Below, in pieces: positions 36,088 through 44,849 of a stretch of DNA of 64,000 nt. The position numbers and the translations under genes were made by a program. Below the pieces are notes generated by a model. That model was not told the origin of the DNA. It made no database searches and saw only the letters and a list, made by a program, of their open reading frames with translations. The stretch is from Leptodesmis sichuanensis A121. Its GTDB lineage: Bacteria; Cyanobacteriota; Cyanobacteriia; Leptolyngbyales; Leptolyngbyaceae. The DNA lies in assembly GCF_021379005.1 (NCBI RefSeq), contig NZ_CP075171.1, forward strand, positions 4,898,001 to 4,962,000, written 5' to 3'. Each line of letters begins with the position of its first letter. Position 1 is the first letter of the stretch.

Positions 36088-37017
36088 ATGACTGTTGTTT
36101 CATCTCCATCAGTAAACTCCAATTTCCCCGTCCTGACCTGGAACTGGCGCGGTTATCCCATCGCTTACCAGACTCAAGGAACGCAAGGCCCAGCCGTTGT
36201 TTTAGTGCATGGATTTGGGGCTTCCTCAGGTCACTGGCGCAAAAATATTGCCGCGCTTGCCACCTCCTGTCGAGTGTATGCTCTGGATTTAATTGGTTTT
36301 GGTGGTTCGGCCAAGCCAGCCCCCAATACCGAAATGGCCTACACCTTTGAAACCTGGAGTCAGCAAATTGCAGATTTCTGTCGGGAAGTCGTTGCTGATT
36401 CAGTCTTTCTCGTGGGCAACTCGATCGGCTGTATTGCTGCCATGCAAACCGCCGTTGACCACCCCGATCTGGTTCGGGGAGTGGCTCTGATTAACTGCTC
36501 TTTACGTTTATTGCACGATCGCCGTCGAGCTACTCAACCCTGGTTTAAGCGCACCGGAGCGCCCTTGCTCCAGCGAATTTTGCAGGTGAAGTGGATTGGT
36601 CGGGCCTTCTTTAAACAAATTGCCCGATCGCAAACCGTTCGCAAAATTCTTCTGAAAGCTTATGCCCGCCCCGATGCGGTCACTGATGAATTGGTCGATT
36701 TGCTGATGGCTCCCGCCAGCGATCCTGGTGCCGCTGATGTGTTTCTGGCTTTCACCGCCTACTCTCAGGGGCCATTACCAGAGGATTTACTGGAAGTATT
36801 GCCCTGCCCTGCCATTATTCTCTGGGGGGCTGCCGATCCCTGGGAACCGATCGCCTTAGGCCAAGCCTTGGCTAACTACCCCTGTGTAGAACGCTTCATA
36901 CCCCTGGAAGGGGTGGGTCACTGTCCCCAGGATGAAGCCCCCGAACTGGTGAATCCGATCCTGCAAGAGTGGTTAATGAACTTCAACAAGCATGAAGGCA
37001 ATATCAAATTCTCATGA
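36088..37017 (+). CDS. Alpha/beta hydrolase
   Basis: A 309-residue alpha/beta-fold hydrolase. The oxyanion segment is VVLVHGFGASSGHWRKN, the nucleophile elbow GNSIGC (Ser near residue 112), the acid GAADPWEP and the histidine VGHCPQDEAPEL. The pattern is like the cyanobacterial/plastid hydrolases related to pheophytinase or chlorophyllide-releasing enzymes, but no specific substrate can be assigned. No signal peptide is visible. The ATG at 36088 matches the domain start; the in-frame TTG at 35998 adds 30 residues without a ribosome site. Confidence 0.82.
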   Translation: MTVVSSPSVNSNFPVLTWNWRGYPIAYQTQGTQGPAVVLVHGFGASSGHWRKNIAALATSCRVYALDLIGFGGSAKPAPNTEMAYTFETWSQQIADFCREVVADSVFLVGNSIGCIAAMQTAVDHPDLVRGVALINCSLRLLHDRRRATQPWFKRTGAPLLQRILQVKWIGRAFFKQIARSQTVRKILLKAYARPDAVTDELVDLLMAPASDPGAADVFLAFTAYSQGPLPEDLLEVLPCPAIILWGAADPWEPIALGQALANYPCVERFIPLEGVGHCPQDEAPELVNPILQEWLMNFNKHEGNIKFS

Positions 37018-37067
37018 TCTGACAGCATGGATCATTACATTTTCGATTTCTCAGTTGTGCTCTCGCA

Positions 37068-37316
37068 TTGCTAACGCGCCGCAATATGTCTGCTCGCAGC
37101 CTGGAAAATTATGCCGAGATTTGTGGTGCGGCCCTGGCCCGTGCCCATGCTCGCACGGGTGACTCGGCCATGATTAGCGGCTATCTGGGTAAAAGCGATG
37201 CCTTTGATCAGGCAGTGACGGATTTCGCCGTGGCCTATGCTTACCAGGTGGAGCAAGACCATCGGATGCTGATAGAGGCAGTGCAGTCTGGTCAAATTGA
37301 GGCAAAACCAGGTTAG
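37068..37316 (+). pseudogene. DUF2252 C-terminal remnant
   Basis: An 82-codon frame with GAALARAHARTGDSAMISGY, LGKSDAFDQAVTDFAVAYAY and QVEQDHRMLIEA. These match the last ~70 residues of DUF2252, a kinase-like family of about 400-450 residues. The upstream sequence back to the hydrolase stop is in frame but has no DUF2252 character. The gene is therefore a truncated end, or a short derivative starting at ATG 37086. A translated function is unlikely. Confidence 0.65.
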
Positions 37317-37625
37317 CCATCCTTTGATCCGGGCGATCGCCTAGGTATGATGAAAATAACCGCCACCTACACAACGAAGGAGGCTTGCCAGGTGTAGGGT
37401 ATTGCGGAGGCAAGTCTCTTCAGAGGGTTCAATTCCCTCCCTACACTACATGGATGTAGTCCTTGGATGGTTCCACAGGGAAGAACGGTGCGCTAGCACA
37501 ATCGGGCTGCGGCAGCAAACTGGAGGATACCGGGCTGACTTGCGAGTTTGCTCTCAATCGAGTTTCCCCACAGTTCGATGTTCTTTCCTTCATCGATCCC
37601 CCTTGAGGTTGATAGAGGTTGCCGT
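37317..37625. other. Gap holding a tRNA-like hairpin
   Basis: About 310 bp without a gene between the DUF2252 remnant and the band-7 gene. It contains a tRNA-like hairpin (37392-37447) and two nearby pairings, CCTACAC at 37367-37373 with GTGTAGG at 37392, and CTACATGGATGTAG at 37446-37459. The GAGG upstream of 37626 is the ribosome site of the next gene. Confidence 0.5.
37392..37447 (+). ncRNA. tRNA-like element, incomplete
   Basis: GTGTAGG (37392-37398) pairs fully with CCTACAC (37440-37446) as an acceptor stem would. The T arm is perfect: GAGGG, loop TTCAATT, CCCTC (37423-37439). Only 24 bases separate the 5' acceptor from the T arm, with a TTGC/GCAA stem and no recognisable D arm or anticodon loop. 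It is therefore a degenerate or partial tRNA, or another RNA that mimics one. Unlikely to be a functional tRNA. Confidence 0.4.
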
Positions 37626-38351
37626 ATGTTGTTTCGTAAGCAAATTTCCATCAAGCCCCATCAAGTGGGATATTTATATGTCAAGAATCGGTTTAGACGG
37701 CGGTTGGAACCTGGCATCTATTATTTTTGGGATTGGGTGAATGAAATCACGGTTGCGTACTTACCAGCGCAGAGTCGGCTTTGTACTGTCACCAACCAGG
37801 AAGTCCTGACGAAAGATGCGATCGCCCTGCGGTTTTCCTATCTGATTGAGTATGCGATCGTTGATGGAGAGCGTTTTCTTGCTCACTTTGATGTTTTTTC
37901 ACAAGGGAAAAATTTCTATCCTTACGAGGCAGAGCAGGTGATCAGCAACTTATCACAAATTTACTGGCGCGATGCCATTGCTCAGCTAGATAGTGAACAT
38001 TTGAATGAACATCGGCAAACCCTTTTAGCTACGGTTCCTGAAACCCTCCAGCAGCGCTTAGCCGAATACGGAATCTCGCTCCTACGCCTGACGCTGCGCG
38101 ACATTACGTTCCCCAAAACGATTCAGGATTTGTTCGCTAAGCAACTGGAAGCCAAAATTCGGGCGAAGGCAGACCTGGAAAATGCCCGCACGACGGTTGC
38201 CGCAGCCCGTGCTTTGAAAAATGCAGCGGACTTGATGAAAGAAAATGAAAACATCCGGTTCTTCCAATTTCTGGAGACGATGACCAAAATTGCTGCTAAA
38301 GGCAACCACACTTTTGTCATTGGCGAATTGCCACAAAATGGTAAGCCCTAG
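37626..38351 (+). CDS. Band 7/SPFH (slipin-like) protein
   Basis: A 241-residue protein with the SPFH domain. It lacks the usual N-terminal membrane helix and begins MLFRKQISIKPHQVGYLYVK. The domain continues with RLEPGIYYFWDW, DAIALRFSYLIEYAIVDG and LRDITFPKTIQDLFAKQLEA. A coiled-coil-like helix (AKIRAKADLENARTTVAAAR) follows and the tail ends FVIGELPQNGKP. Such proteins form membrane-associated oligomers. The start has GAGG upstream, and the longer frame from 37548 has no family similarity. It stands alone, 3' of the tRNA-like element. Confidence 0.8.
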   Translation: MLFRKQISIKPHQVGYLYVKNRFRRRLEPGIYYFWDWVNEITVAYLPAQSRLCTVTNQEVLTKDAIALRFSYLIEYAIVDGERFLAHFDVFSQGKNFYPYEAEQVISNLSQIYWRDAIAQLDSEHLNEHRQTLLATVPETLQQRLAEYGISLLRLTLRDITFPKTIQDLFAKQLEAKIRAKADLENARTTVAAARALKNAADLMKENENIRFFQFLETMTKIAAKGNHTFVIGELPQNGKP

Positions 38352-38789
38352 CAAGAGCAGCGATCGCTGTCAGCAATCATCGATAGGCTTCATCGATCGG
38401 GAGCTTGCCCCCGTGTGCTGCCCAGAAAGCAAAGAAACCAGATGGGCAATGGCTGAAGATGAAGATTGAATCCCTATACCGCTACCATTGACTGCTATAT
38501 CACTAATCTGTTGCTTAACAGTTGGCAAATGGTCTTGATAGGTATAATTCCGAATAAAGCTTTGACCTGTGCAATTTGAATTTCAATACTTGTAATCTTA
38601 CTTTCTTGTGGTTGATTTTTCATACTTGACGATCTGAGTTCTCTAGCAGCACTGGCATCTTTATTTAGCTCTGAGATCTCATTTGCAAATTCTACTGTCT
38701 CATTGTAAGACCTACATATCTATAACACTACCTCTGCCCTGACGCTTGCCTGTAAGATAAAGAATCATTGCAGTTGGGATAGAAAAGCG
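38352..38789. other. Gap without convincing genes
   Basis: About 440 bp. A 42-codon minus-strand frame (38495-38623, MKNQPQESKITSIEIQ...) continues an open but start-less frame upstream of it and has weak coding character. No other structure was noticed. The region precedes the CSP41-like gene and presumably holds its promoter. Confidence 0.35.
38495..38623 (-). CDS. Possible small protein or gene remnant
   Basis: Forty-two codons, MKNQPQESKITSIEIQ then IAQVKALFGIIPIKTICQLL. The same frame stays open for about 28 codons upstream (YNETVEFANEISELNKDASA) but begins after a stop without an ATG. It may be the 3' end of a decayed gene. No domain is recognised. Confidence 0.2.
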   Translation of the reverse strand: MKNQPQESKITSIEIQIAQVKALFGIIPIKTICQLLSNRLVI

Positions 38790-39725
38790 ATGCGGATTTT
38801 GATTATGGGCGGCACCCGGTTCATTGGGGTATCTCTGACTCGCCTGTTGTATGAGCAAGACCATGACGTAGTGCTGTTTAACCGGGGAAATAAACCCGCT
38901 CCCATAGATGGGATAGAACAAATTCATGGCGATCGCACCAATGCCGCCCAGCTTAAGGAACTGCTAGATGGACAAGAATTTGATGCCATTTTCGATAACA
39001 ATGGACGAGAACTGAGCGATACCCAGCCTCTAGCAGAAATCTTTAAGGATCGGGTCAAGCACTTTGTTTATATGAGTTCTGCAGGGGTCTATCTGAAATC
39101 CGATCAAATGCCCCATGTCGAAGGCGACCCGGTTGATCCCAAGAGCCGCCACAAAGGAAAGCACAACACCGAAACATACCTGGCTGAACAGGGAATTCCC
39201 TTTACCTCCATCCGTCCCACTTATATTTATGGCCCACAGAACTATAACGATCTGGAAGCCTGGTTCTTTGACCGGATTGTCCGCGATCGCCCCATTCCTA
39301 TCCCTGGTAACGGTCAGCACTTCACCCAATTCGGTCATGTGCGGGATTTAGCCAACGCCATGACCAAAGTTTTGGGCAACCGCAAAGCTGTGAGACAAAT
39401 CTATAACGTGTCCGGCGATCGCTATGTCACCTTTGATGGTCTGGCCCGGGCCTGTGCCGTTGCTGCTGGCAAATCTCCTGACGCTCTGAAGATTGTTCAC
39501 TACGATCCCAAGCAATTCGACTTCGGCAAACGCAAAGCCTTTCCCATGCGCGTGCAACACTTCTTCGCCTCTGTGCAAAAAGCCATGACCGACCTCTACT
39601 GGCAACCCGAATTCGACCTCATCTCCGGCCTCAAAGACTCCTTTGAAAACGACTACATCGCCTCCGGACGGGACAAAGCCGAAGTTGATTTCTCCACTGA
39701 CGAAGAAATCCTGAAAGGAAATTAG
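38790..39725 (+). CDS. CSP41-like NAD-dependent epimerase/dehydratase
   Basis: A 311-residue atypical SDR. The Rossmann motif is RILIMGGTRFIGVSLTRLL (GGTRFIG). Family features are DRTNAAQLKELLDGQEFDAI, FVYMSSAGVYLKSDQMPHVE and IRPTYIYGPQNYNDLEAWFF. The family includes plastid CSP41 proteins, which bind and may cleave RNA, and cyanobacterial homologues of unknown role. The catalytic Tyr-x3-Lys is not in its classic form, as in CSP41. The ATG follows AGAAAAGCG without a strong ribosome site. The 3' side holds repeats and hairpin copy D. Confidence 0.85.
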   Translation: MRILIMGGTRFIGVSLTRLLYEQDHDVVLFNRGNKPAPIDGIEQIHGDRTNAAQLKELLDGQEFDAIFDNNGRELSDTQPLAEIFKDRVKHFVYMSSAGVYLKSDQMPHVEGDPVDPKSRHKGKHNTETYLAEQGIPFTSIRPTYIYGPQNYNDLEAWFFDRIVRDRPIPIPGNGQHFTQFGHVRDLANAMTKVLGNRKAVRQIYNVSGDRYVTFDGLARACAVAAGKSPDALKIVHYDPKQFDFGKRKAFPMRVQHFFASVQKAMTDLYWQPEFDLISGLKDSFENDYIASGRDKAEVDFSTDEEILKGN

Positions 39726-39726
39726 G

Positions 39727-39900
39727 AATTAAGAATTATGAATTATGAATTAGAAGGTCAACGCTGATCATTCATAATTCAAGCCTCTTAAACCTTGTCC
39801 AAGTCCAAAACCGTAGTTTCTCTTATAGGAAAACTCCAGTTCTCTAGCTGGACTTGATTTAAATTCCTAATTCAAAATTCATCATTCATAATTCCTCAAA
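39727..39900. repeat. AATTCATAATTC repeats around hairpin copy D
   Basis: GAATTAAGAATTATGAATT units on the left (39727-39752) and the complementary AATTCATCATTCATAATTCC on the right (about 39875-39895) flank the ~73-bp hairpin repeat, forming a nested inverted structure. The units resemble AT-rich short repeats of cyanobacteria. Confidence 0.55.
39788..39863 (-). repeat. Dispersed ~73-bp hairpin repeat, copy D
   Basis: On the + strand it begins TTAAACCTTGTCCAAGTCCA and ends CTCTAGCTGGACTTGATTTA. It is the one copy whose GACAAGG-type end points away from the next gene, since the CofE-like gene downstream is on the + strand. Confidence 0.75.
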
Positions 39901-39908
39901 GGTTTCCT

Positions 39909-41081
39909 GTGCTGCTGCAAATTCTCGGAATCATTCTCGCTGCTGGCGTTCTGGTCATTGCGCTCTACCTGCTGCTGTTGGAACTGCAGTATCGTCGCCG
40001 GTTGGGTAACAAATTGGTGGCAACGGTTGGCCACTGGCATCTACAGGTAAAAGACCCGCAGCATTATGGGCTGATTGGGGAAATAGAGTTGGTTAACCGT
40101 ACGCAACGGCTGGAAATTATGGTGCCGGAGATCGGGGCGGAAGTGGTCTTACTCTCGGATGGCAGTCTGGAGGGCGTTACCTGGCAGACCCGAGTTATCC
40201 CCAATCATCCGGATGAGCCTGCCCGTGTTGATGGCTACTGGTTTGGCTATATTGTCAAAATCGGGAAGCGCACCCAGGTACAGATTCAGGTCGATATCCA
40301 GGGGCCAGATTTGAGCCAGTTGAAAACAGCCTGGGTGAAGGTGCATTACCTCACCTATGGGCCTGCCGGACGCATTCCCAAAACTCGTCATGTGGTTGTG
40401 CCGTTGCAATTTCCAGAGCCGCAGGATTCCCGGAACTGGCGATCGACCCCAAACTCAGAGGTGCTGCCGATTCGTACCCATCTGCTGACGGAACTGGATG
40501 ATCCGATCCAGATTGTGCAACGGTATGTCAGTCCCCATGCCAAACCGGGCGATATTGTGACGATCGGCGAAACCCCGATCGCTATCATGCAAGGCCGCTT
40601 CCGCCATCCCAGCGAGATCAAACCGGGATGGGTCGCCAAACGGCTCTGCTACCTGTTTCTGCCCACCTCCAGTCTGGCAACCGCCTGTGGGATGCAGTCG
40701 CTGATTGATATCGTCGGGCCAGTCCGGGTGTTAGCCGCATTCTTTGTGGGAGCGATCGCTAGGGTTTTTGGCCGTCGGGGGGTGTTCTATCAATTGGCTG
40801 GAGAGCAGGCTCGCCTCATTGATGACGTAACAGGTACTCTGCCTCCCTACGACCAGTTTATTGTGCTGGGGCCAGACCATCCTCAACGGGTGGTAGAGGC
40901 GATTCAGCGAGAAACTGGATTAGCCGCTGCGATCGTCGATGTGAACGATCTGGGAGCCGTCAAAGTGCTGGCTGCCACCCCGGATGCCTCCATTCCTCTC
41001 TTAAATCAGGCTCTGGCTAAAAATCCAGCAGGCAACGCCAATGAACAAACGCCTGTAGTACTGATTCGACCCCAGCAGTAG
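39909..41081 (+). CDS. F420-0:gamma-glutamyl ligase-like (CofE-like) protein
   Basis: A 390-residue protein with one N-terminal membrane helix (LLQILGIILAAGVLVIALYL). A beta-rich cyanobacteria-specific region spans about 35-165. The C-terminal half has the CofE-like pattern VSPHAKPGDIVTIGETPIAI, GRRGVFYQLAG and GPDHPQRVVEAI. Cyanobacteria do not generally make coenzyme F420, so the true product is unknown; glutamylation of another substrate is possible. The start is a GTG at 39909 without a strong ribosome site. Confidence 0.75.
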   Translation: MLLQILGIILAAGVLVIALYLLLLELQYRRRLGNKLVATVGHWHLQVKDPQHYGLIGEIELVNRTQRLEIMVPEIGAEVVLLSDGSLEGVTWQTRVIPNHPDEPARVDGYWFGYIVKIGKRTQVQIQVDIQGPDLSQLKTAWVKVHYLTYGPAGRIPKTRHVVVPLQFPEPQDSRNWRSTPNSEVLPIRTHLLTELDDPIQIVQRYVSPHAKPGDIVTIGETPIAIMQGRFRHPSEIKPGWVAKRLCYLFLPTSSLATACGMQSLIDIVGPVRVLAAFFVGAIARVFGRRGVFYQLAGEQARLIDDVTGTLPPYDQFIVLGPDHPQRVVEAIQRETGLAAAIVDVNDLGAVKVLAATPDASIPLLNQALAKNPAGNANEQTPVVLIRPQQ

Positions 41082-41249
41082 GAATTTTGGATTTGCGATT
41101 TTGGATTGAAACGATCCTCTCGATCCCTGATCCCCAATCCCCATCTCTTAACCTTTTCCACACAGCGCCAAATGGCTGAACCGTTTAGAATATTAGGATA
41201 ATATTGCCAGTATGCTAGTTAGGCCGTAGCCGTTCCAAGGGTAACTCCA

Positions 41250-42566
41250 ATGCTTTCTCAAAACAGCGACATCTTAATCCGCTCCGTTCAGTATGGTGAC
41301 TGGGAGGTGGTGGAGCAGTTTTGTAATCAGGCATCAGCAGACGACGGTTTAAGCTACGCCATCAATCCCACCAGTCACTTGAAGCCCTATCGTCCCTGGT
41401 ATGGCCCACTCAAGGTGTTAGGAGCACTCTTCAAGCGGCCTAACGTATTCGGGGCTTACCTGGCAGAGCGAGACAGTAAGTTGCAAGGGGTGATTCAGGT
41501 GTCTCCCTTTAATCGCTCTCGCAGTACCTGGCGAGTCGATCGCGTGGCGCTTGTAAATGAGATCGCGGCAGACTCTCAGGTTCCCCAGAAGGAAGCAGCG
41601 ATGTCCCTTTCCCCTGGCTTAAGTGAATCCCCATCTGTTGTGAAGACTCCCAGTTTTTTGCAGATTGGTTCGCTACTCCTGCGCCACTGTTTTGAGAAAA
41701 CCTGGGAAGCCCGCAACTGGCTGCTGGAAGTGAATGTGAATGATACAGAGTTGCTCGCCCTGTATCGGCACAATGGATTTCAACCCCTGGCGCAGATGAC
41801 CTACTGGGAAATTAGTCCAGAGGAGCTGCAAGAACTGGCCGAACGAGAGCCAGATTTACCGAACCTGTTACCCGTCAGTAATGCGGATGCTCAGTTGCTG
41901 TATCAACTTGATACGATGTCGATGCCGCCCCTGCTGCGTCAGGTCTTTGATCGCCATGTTGAGGATTTCAAAACCAGTCTGATGGGTTCCTTGTGCCAGG
42001 GAATTAAGAACTGGCTCAATCATACGGAAGTGATCAGTGGCTATGTGTTTGAGTCGCAACGAAAGGCGGCGATCGGCTACTTCCAGGTGCAGTTGTGTCG
42101 GGATGGTTCCCGGCCTCATCAGGCCCAATTGACGGTGAATCCGGCCTACACCTGGCTGTATCCAGAGTTGATGTCCCAGATGGCACGCATTACCCAGGAC
42201 TTTCCAGAAAGCCCCTTGCAACTGGTTTCCTCGGATTATCACAAAGAGCGGGAGGAATATTTGGAACGCCTGGGGGCCAGCCGGATTGCCCACACGTTGA
42301 TGATGTCTCGCTCTGTGTGGCATAAGGTAAGGGAATCCAAGCTCAGTTTGGATTTGCAACTGCCAGAGGTGTTTCAAGGTCTGAAACCAGCCCGGAAGCC
42401 AGTTCCTAGCCGGATTTCTCCGATTCAACCCCACCATCCGGCAAAGTTCAAACCGCCGACTCGCAATGCAAAATCCGCCTCTAAGCCCAGCGGGATCAAC
42501 AAATCGGTTTTGGATTTATCTGGGAAAGATTTCCCAGACTCTCCTCCAGAAGGGCCATGTTGCTAG
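41250..42566 (+). CDS. GNAT-family N-acetyltransferase
   Basis: A 438-residue protein with a GNAT-like N-terminal part (residues ~5-190): ILIRSVQYGDWEVVEQFCNQ and RNWLLEVNVNDTELLALYRH then NGFQPLAQMTYWEI. A second, related region spans about 230-360 (LLRQVFDRHVEDFKTSLM...). The C-terminal ~70 residues are Pro/Lys/Ser-rich and probably disordered. The substrate is unknown. It is the first gene of the run with ruvX, separated by 11 bp, and so is probably cotranscribed. Confidence 0.75.
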   Translation: MLSQNSDILIRSVQYGDWEVVEQFCNQASADDGLSYAINPTSHLKPYRPWYGPLKVLGALFKRPNVFGAYLAERDSKLQGVIQVSPFNRSRSTWRVDRVALVNEIAADSQVPQKEAAMSLSPGLSESPSVVKTPSFLQIGSLLLRHCFEKTWEARNWLLEVNVNDTELLALYRHNGFQPLAQMTYWEISPEELQELAEREPDLPNLLPVSNADAQLLYQLDTMSMPPLLRQVFDRHVEDFKTSLMGSLCQGIKNWLNHTEVISGYVFESQRKAAIGYFQVQLCRDGSRPHQAQLTVNPAYTWLYPELMSQMARITQDFPESPLQLVSSDYHKEREEYLERLGASRIAHTLMMSRSVWHKVRESKLSLDLQLPEVFQGLKPARKPVPSRISPIQPHHPAKFKPPTRNAKSASKPSGINKSVLDLSGKDFPDSPPEGPCC

Positions 42567-42577
42567 TGGGCTAATTC

Positions 42578-43027
42578 ATGCCAATTTCTGCGTTAGGACT
42601 GGATGTTGGAAAGAAACGAATTGGGGTAGCAGGATGTGATGGCACTGGATTGATTGCCTTTGGCATCACGACGATCGAACGCAAATCGTTTCAGGCTGAT
42701 CTGGCGGTTTTGCAACAGTTGGTCAAAGAGCGCCAGGTTGATACCCTGGTTGTTGGCCTCCCCTACTCCATGGATGGAACATTAGGAGTGCAGGCCCGCC
42801 AGATCCAGAAATTTGCCACTGCGATCGCCAAAGCCCTGCAACTGCCACTGGAATATGTCGATGAGCGACTCACCTCGTTTCAGGCAGAACAATTGCTGCA
42901 GGCGGAAGGAATTGCTCCCTCCCGGCAAAAAGGTTTGGTCGATCGGAAAGCCGCGTCCCTGATTCTGCAACAATGGCTAGATGAGCGACGATCGCAAAAC
43001 GCTCGCTCCAATTCAACCCAAATTTAA
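42578..43027 (+). CDS. ruvX: Holliday junction resolvase-like RuvX/YqgF
   Basis: A 149-residue RNase H-fold nuclease. Motifs are SALGLDVGKKRIGVAGCDG, VDTLVVGLPYSMDGTLGVQA and LEYVDERLTSFQAEQLLQ, with the acidic residues in place. It acts in rRNA processing (16S 5' end) and/or DNA junction resolution. Length is typical. It lies between a GNAT gene and the DUF3727-mltG-yqeG run on one strand, and it reads as part of that cluster. Confidence 0.92.
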   Translation: MPISALGLDVGKKRIGVAGCDGTGLIAFGITTIERKSFQADLAVLQQLVKERQVDTLVVGLPYSMDGTLGVQARQIQKFATAIAKALQLPLEYVDERLTSFQAEQLLQAEGIAPSRQKGLVDRKAASLILQQWLDERRSQNARSNSTQI

Positions 43028-43117
43028 CCGCCAGCGTTCTTCCATGGGCGCTAGAGCATAAATTTGTACTAATTTGGCAGAATGCTGATTAAGCACTATC
43101 CAGGAGGAAAATCTGCA

Positions 43118-43696
43118 GTGCACGAGGATGATTTAGAAATCAATGGTGAAACCATCGTTTTGACAGACGATGAAACTGGACGTACCATCGCCTGTACCAT
43201 TGAGCGTTTTTTAGAAGTCGATAACCAGGACTATGCGTTGCTGCTCCCCGTTGATTCACCGGTGGAAATTTTTGAGTGGCAGGGTACCGACGATGAGGAT
43301 GAAGAAGCCGTTCCCGTTGAAGATGAAGCGATCATTGATCAGGTCTTTGCGATCGCCAAAGCGGTCCTAGAAGAACAAAACCTTACCCTAAAACGAACGG
43401 CTGTCATGCTAACCGTAGAGGGAGAACTCCCCGACCTGGATGAAGAGGATGAGTTTTTAGATCTAGCAGCAGAGGATGAAGACGAAGTAGAAGAACTGCA
43501 ATTTTTAGCCAGTTTTTACTATGAAGAACAGGAGTTTGCCGTTTACGCTCCTTTAGATCCTTGCTTTATCCTGGTGCGTATGGACGAAGATAACCAACCT
43601 AAGCTACTCTCTCCTGAAGAACTCAAAAAGCTTGAGCCAATGCTTGCCATGATCGAAGATCAACTGTTTGATGAATTTGAAGCGGCTGGGTCTTAA
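43118..43696 (+). CDS. DUF3727 (DUF1292-related) protein
   Basis: A 192-residue acidic protein. Residues ~1-60 match the DUF1292 beta-domain (ETIVLTDDETGRTIACTIER). A second acidic domain follows (VEELQFLASFYYEEQEFAVY, APLDPCFILVRMDEDNQPKL). The start is chosen at the GTG at 43118, because AGGAGG lies at 43102-43107 with ~10 bases between; the ATG at 43082 lacks any ribosome site. Function unknown. It precedes mltG by 50 bp on the same strand. Confidence 0.82.
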   Translation: MHEDDLEINGETIVLTDDETGRTIACTIERFLEVDNQDYALLLPVDSPVEIFEWQGTDDEDEEAVPVEDEAIIDQVFAIAKAVLEEQNLTLKRTAVMLTVEGELPDLDEEDEFLDLAAEDEDEVEELQFLASFYYEEQEFAVYAPLDPCFILVRMDEDNQPKLLSPEELKKLEPMLAMIEDQLFDEFEAAGS

Positions 43697-43746
43697 GACT
43701 CAGGGGTAATATTCATGGGTGTCTGCTGCGATCGGCACCTTTTTTT

Positions 43747-44847
43747 ATGACAAAGCGAGTTCCTAAAACGTCTATCTTCTTAGTCCTGGTATTAGCCTTG
43801 CTGGGCTTTGCGGGCTGGCGTGGCTATCAGTGGTGGATCTGGGCAAGTGCTCCCGCCATCTCAACCACTGGCAGCCCAACCAATGACCAGCCCATTAATC
43901 TCCGCATTCCTCCGGGTACGTCCGCTCAGGAAATTGGCAAAGACCTGGAAACTCTGGGATTAATCCGCTCGGCGCTGGCCTGGAATCTCTGGGCACGCTG
44001 GTTAGCCGCACAGGATGACAAAGGTGGGTTTCAAGCAGGAACCTACCAACTTTTCAAAACCCAATCGATGCCAGAAATTGCGGCCCGCATCTGGTCAGGC
44101 GATGTAGCACAACAAAGTTTCACGATCCCGGAAGGCTGGTCGATCAAACAAATGGCGCAATATTTTGAGCAACAAGGATTTTTTCCGGCTCAAGAATTTC
44201 TGGCGGCGACAGAGCGAGTTTCTCTGGCTGCATATCCCTGGCTCCCGGCTACTAGCCCCATGACAGGTTTTCCGCGCTTAGAAGGGTATTTATTTCCAGA
44301 CACCTACCAAATTCCGGCGGGAGCAACAGTCAGTCCTGATGCGATCGTCAAACAGATGCTCGATCGCTTTGAAGAGGTGGCCCTACCAATTTATCAACAG
44401 TATCAGGGCAAAACGAATCTCAGCCTGAGCCAGTGGGTAAACTTAGCGAGTCTGGTTGAAAAAGAAGCGGTTGTTCCGCAGGAGCGTCAACGGATTGCGG
44501 GAGTCTTTGATAATCGGTTAAAAAAAGGGATGCCCCTGGCTTCCGATCCTACAGTTGAATATGCGTTTGGCATTAAACAAACTCCCGATCGCCCCCTCAC
44601 CTTTAAACAGGTGGAGACTCCCCATCCCTATAACACTTATGTCAATCCTGGCTTACCGCCTGGGCCGATCGCCAGTCCTGGAAAGGCCAGTCTGGAAGCA
44701 ACTCTGAATCCAGAAGCAACGGACTACCTATATTTTGTAGCACGGTACGACGGTACCCATGTCTTTAGCCGGACGTTGAAAGAACACCAGGCCGCGCAAA
44801 CAGCTATCCACGATCAACGAGAGGCTGCAAAGCCCACCCCTCAATAA
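43747..44847 (+). CDS. mltG: Endolytic murein transglycosylase MltG
   Basis: A 366-residue inner-membrane enzyme that cleaves nascent glycan strands and helps set their length. One N-terminal membrane helix (IFLVLVLALLGFAGWRGYQW) is followed by a LysM-like region and the YceG domain: EGYLFPDTYQIP, the catalytic glutamate in ASLVEKEAVVPQERQRIAGV, and PYNTYVNPGLPPGPIASPG. Family length is normal. It overlaps functionally with nothing else here, but shares its strand with ruvX and yqeG, with only 2 bp to the latter. Confidence 0.94.
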   Translation: MTKRVPKTSIFLVLVLALLGFAGWRGYQWWIWASAPAISTTGSPTNDQPINLRIPPGTSAQEIGKDLETLGLIRSALAWNLWARWLAAQDDKGGFQAGTYQLFKTQSMPEIAARIWSGDVAQQSFTIPEGWSIKQMAQYFEQQGFFPAQEFLAATERVSLAAYPWLPATSPMTGFPRLEGYLFPDTYQIPAGATVSPDAIVKQMLDRFEEVALPIYQQYQGKTNLSLSQWVNLASLVEKEAVVPQERQRIAGVFDNRLKKGMPLASDPTVEYAFGIKQTPDRPLTFKQVETPHPYNTYVNPGLPPGPIASPGKASLEATLNPEATDYLYFVARYDGTHVFSRTLKEHQAAQTAIHDQREAAKPTPQ

Positions 44848-44849
44848 CT

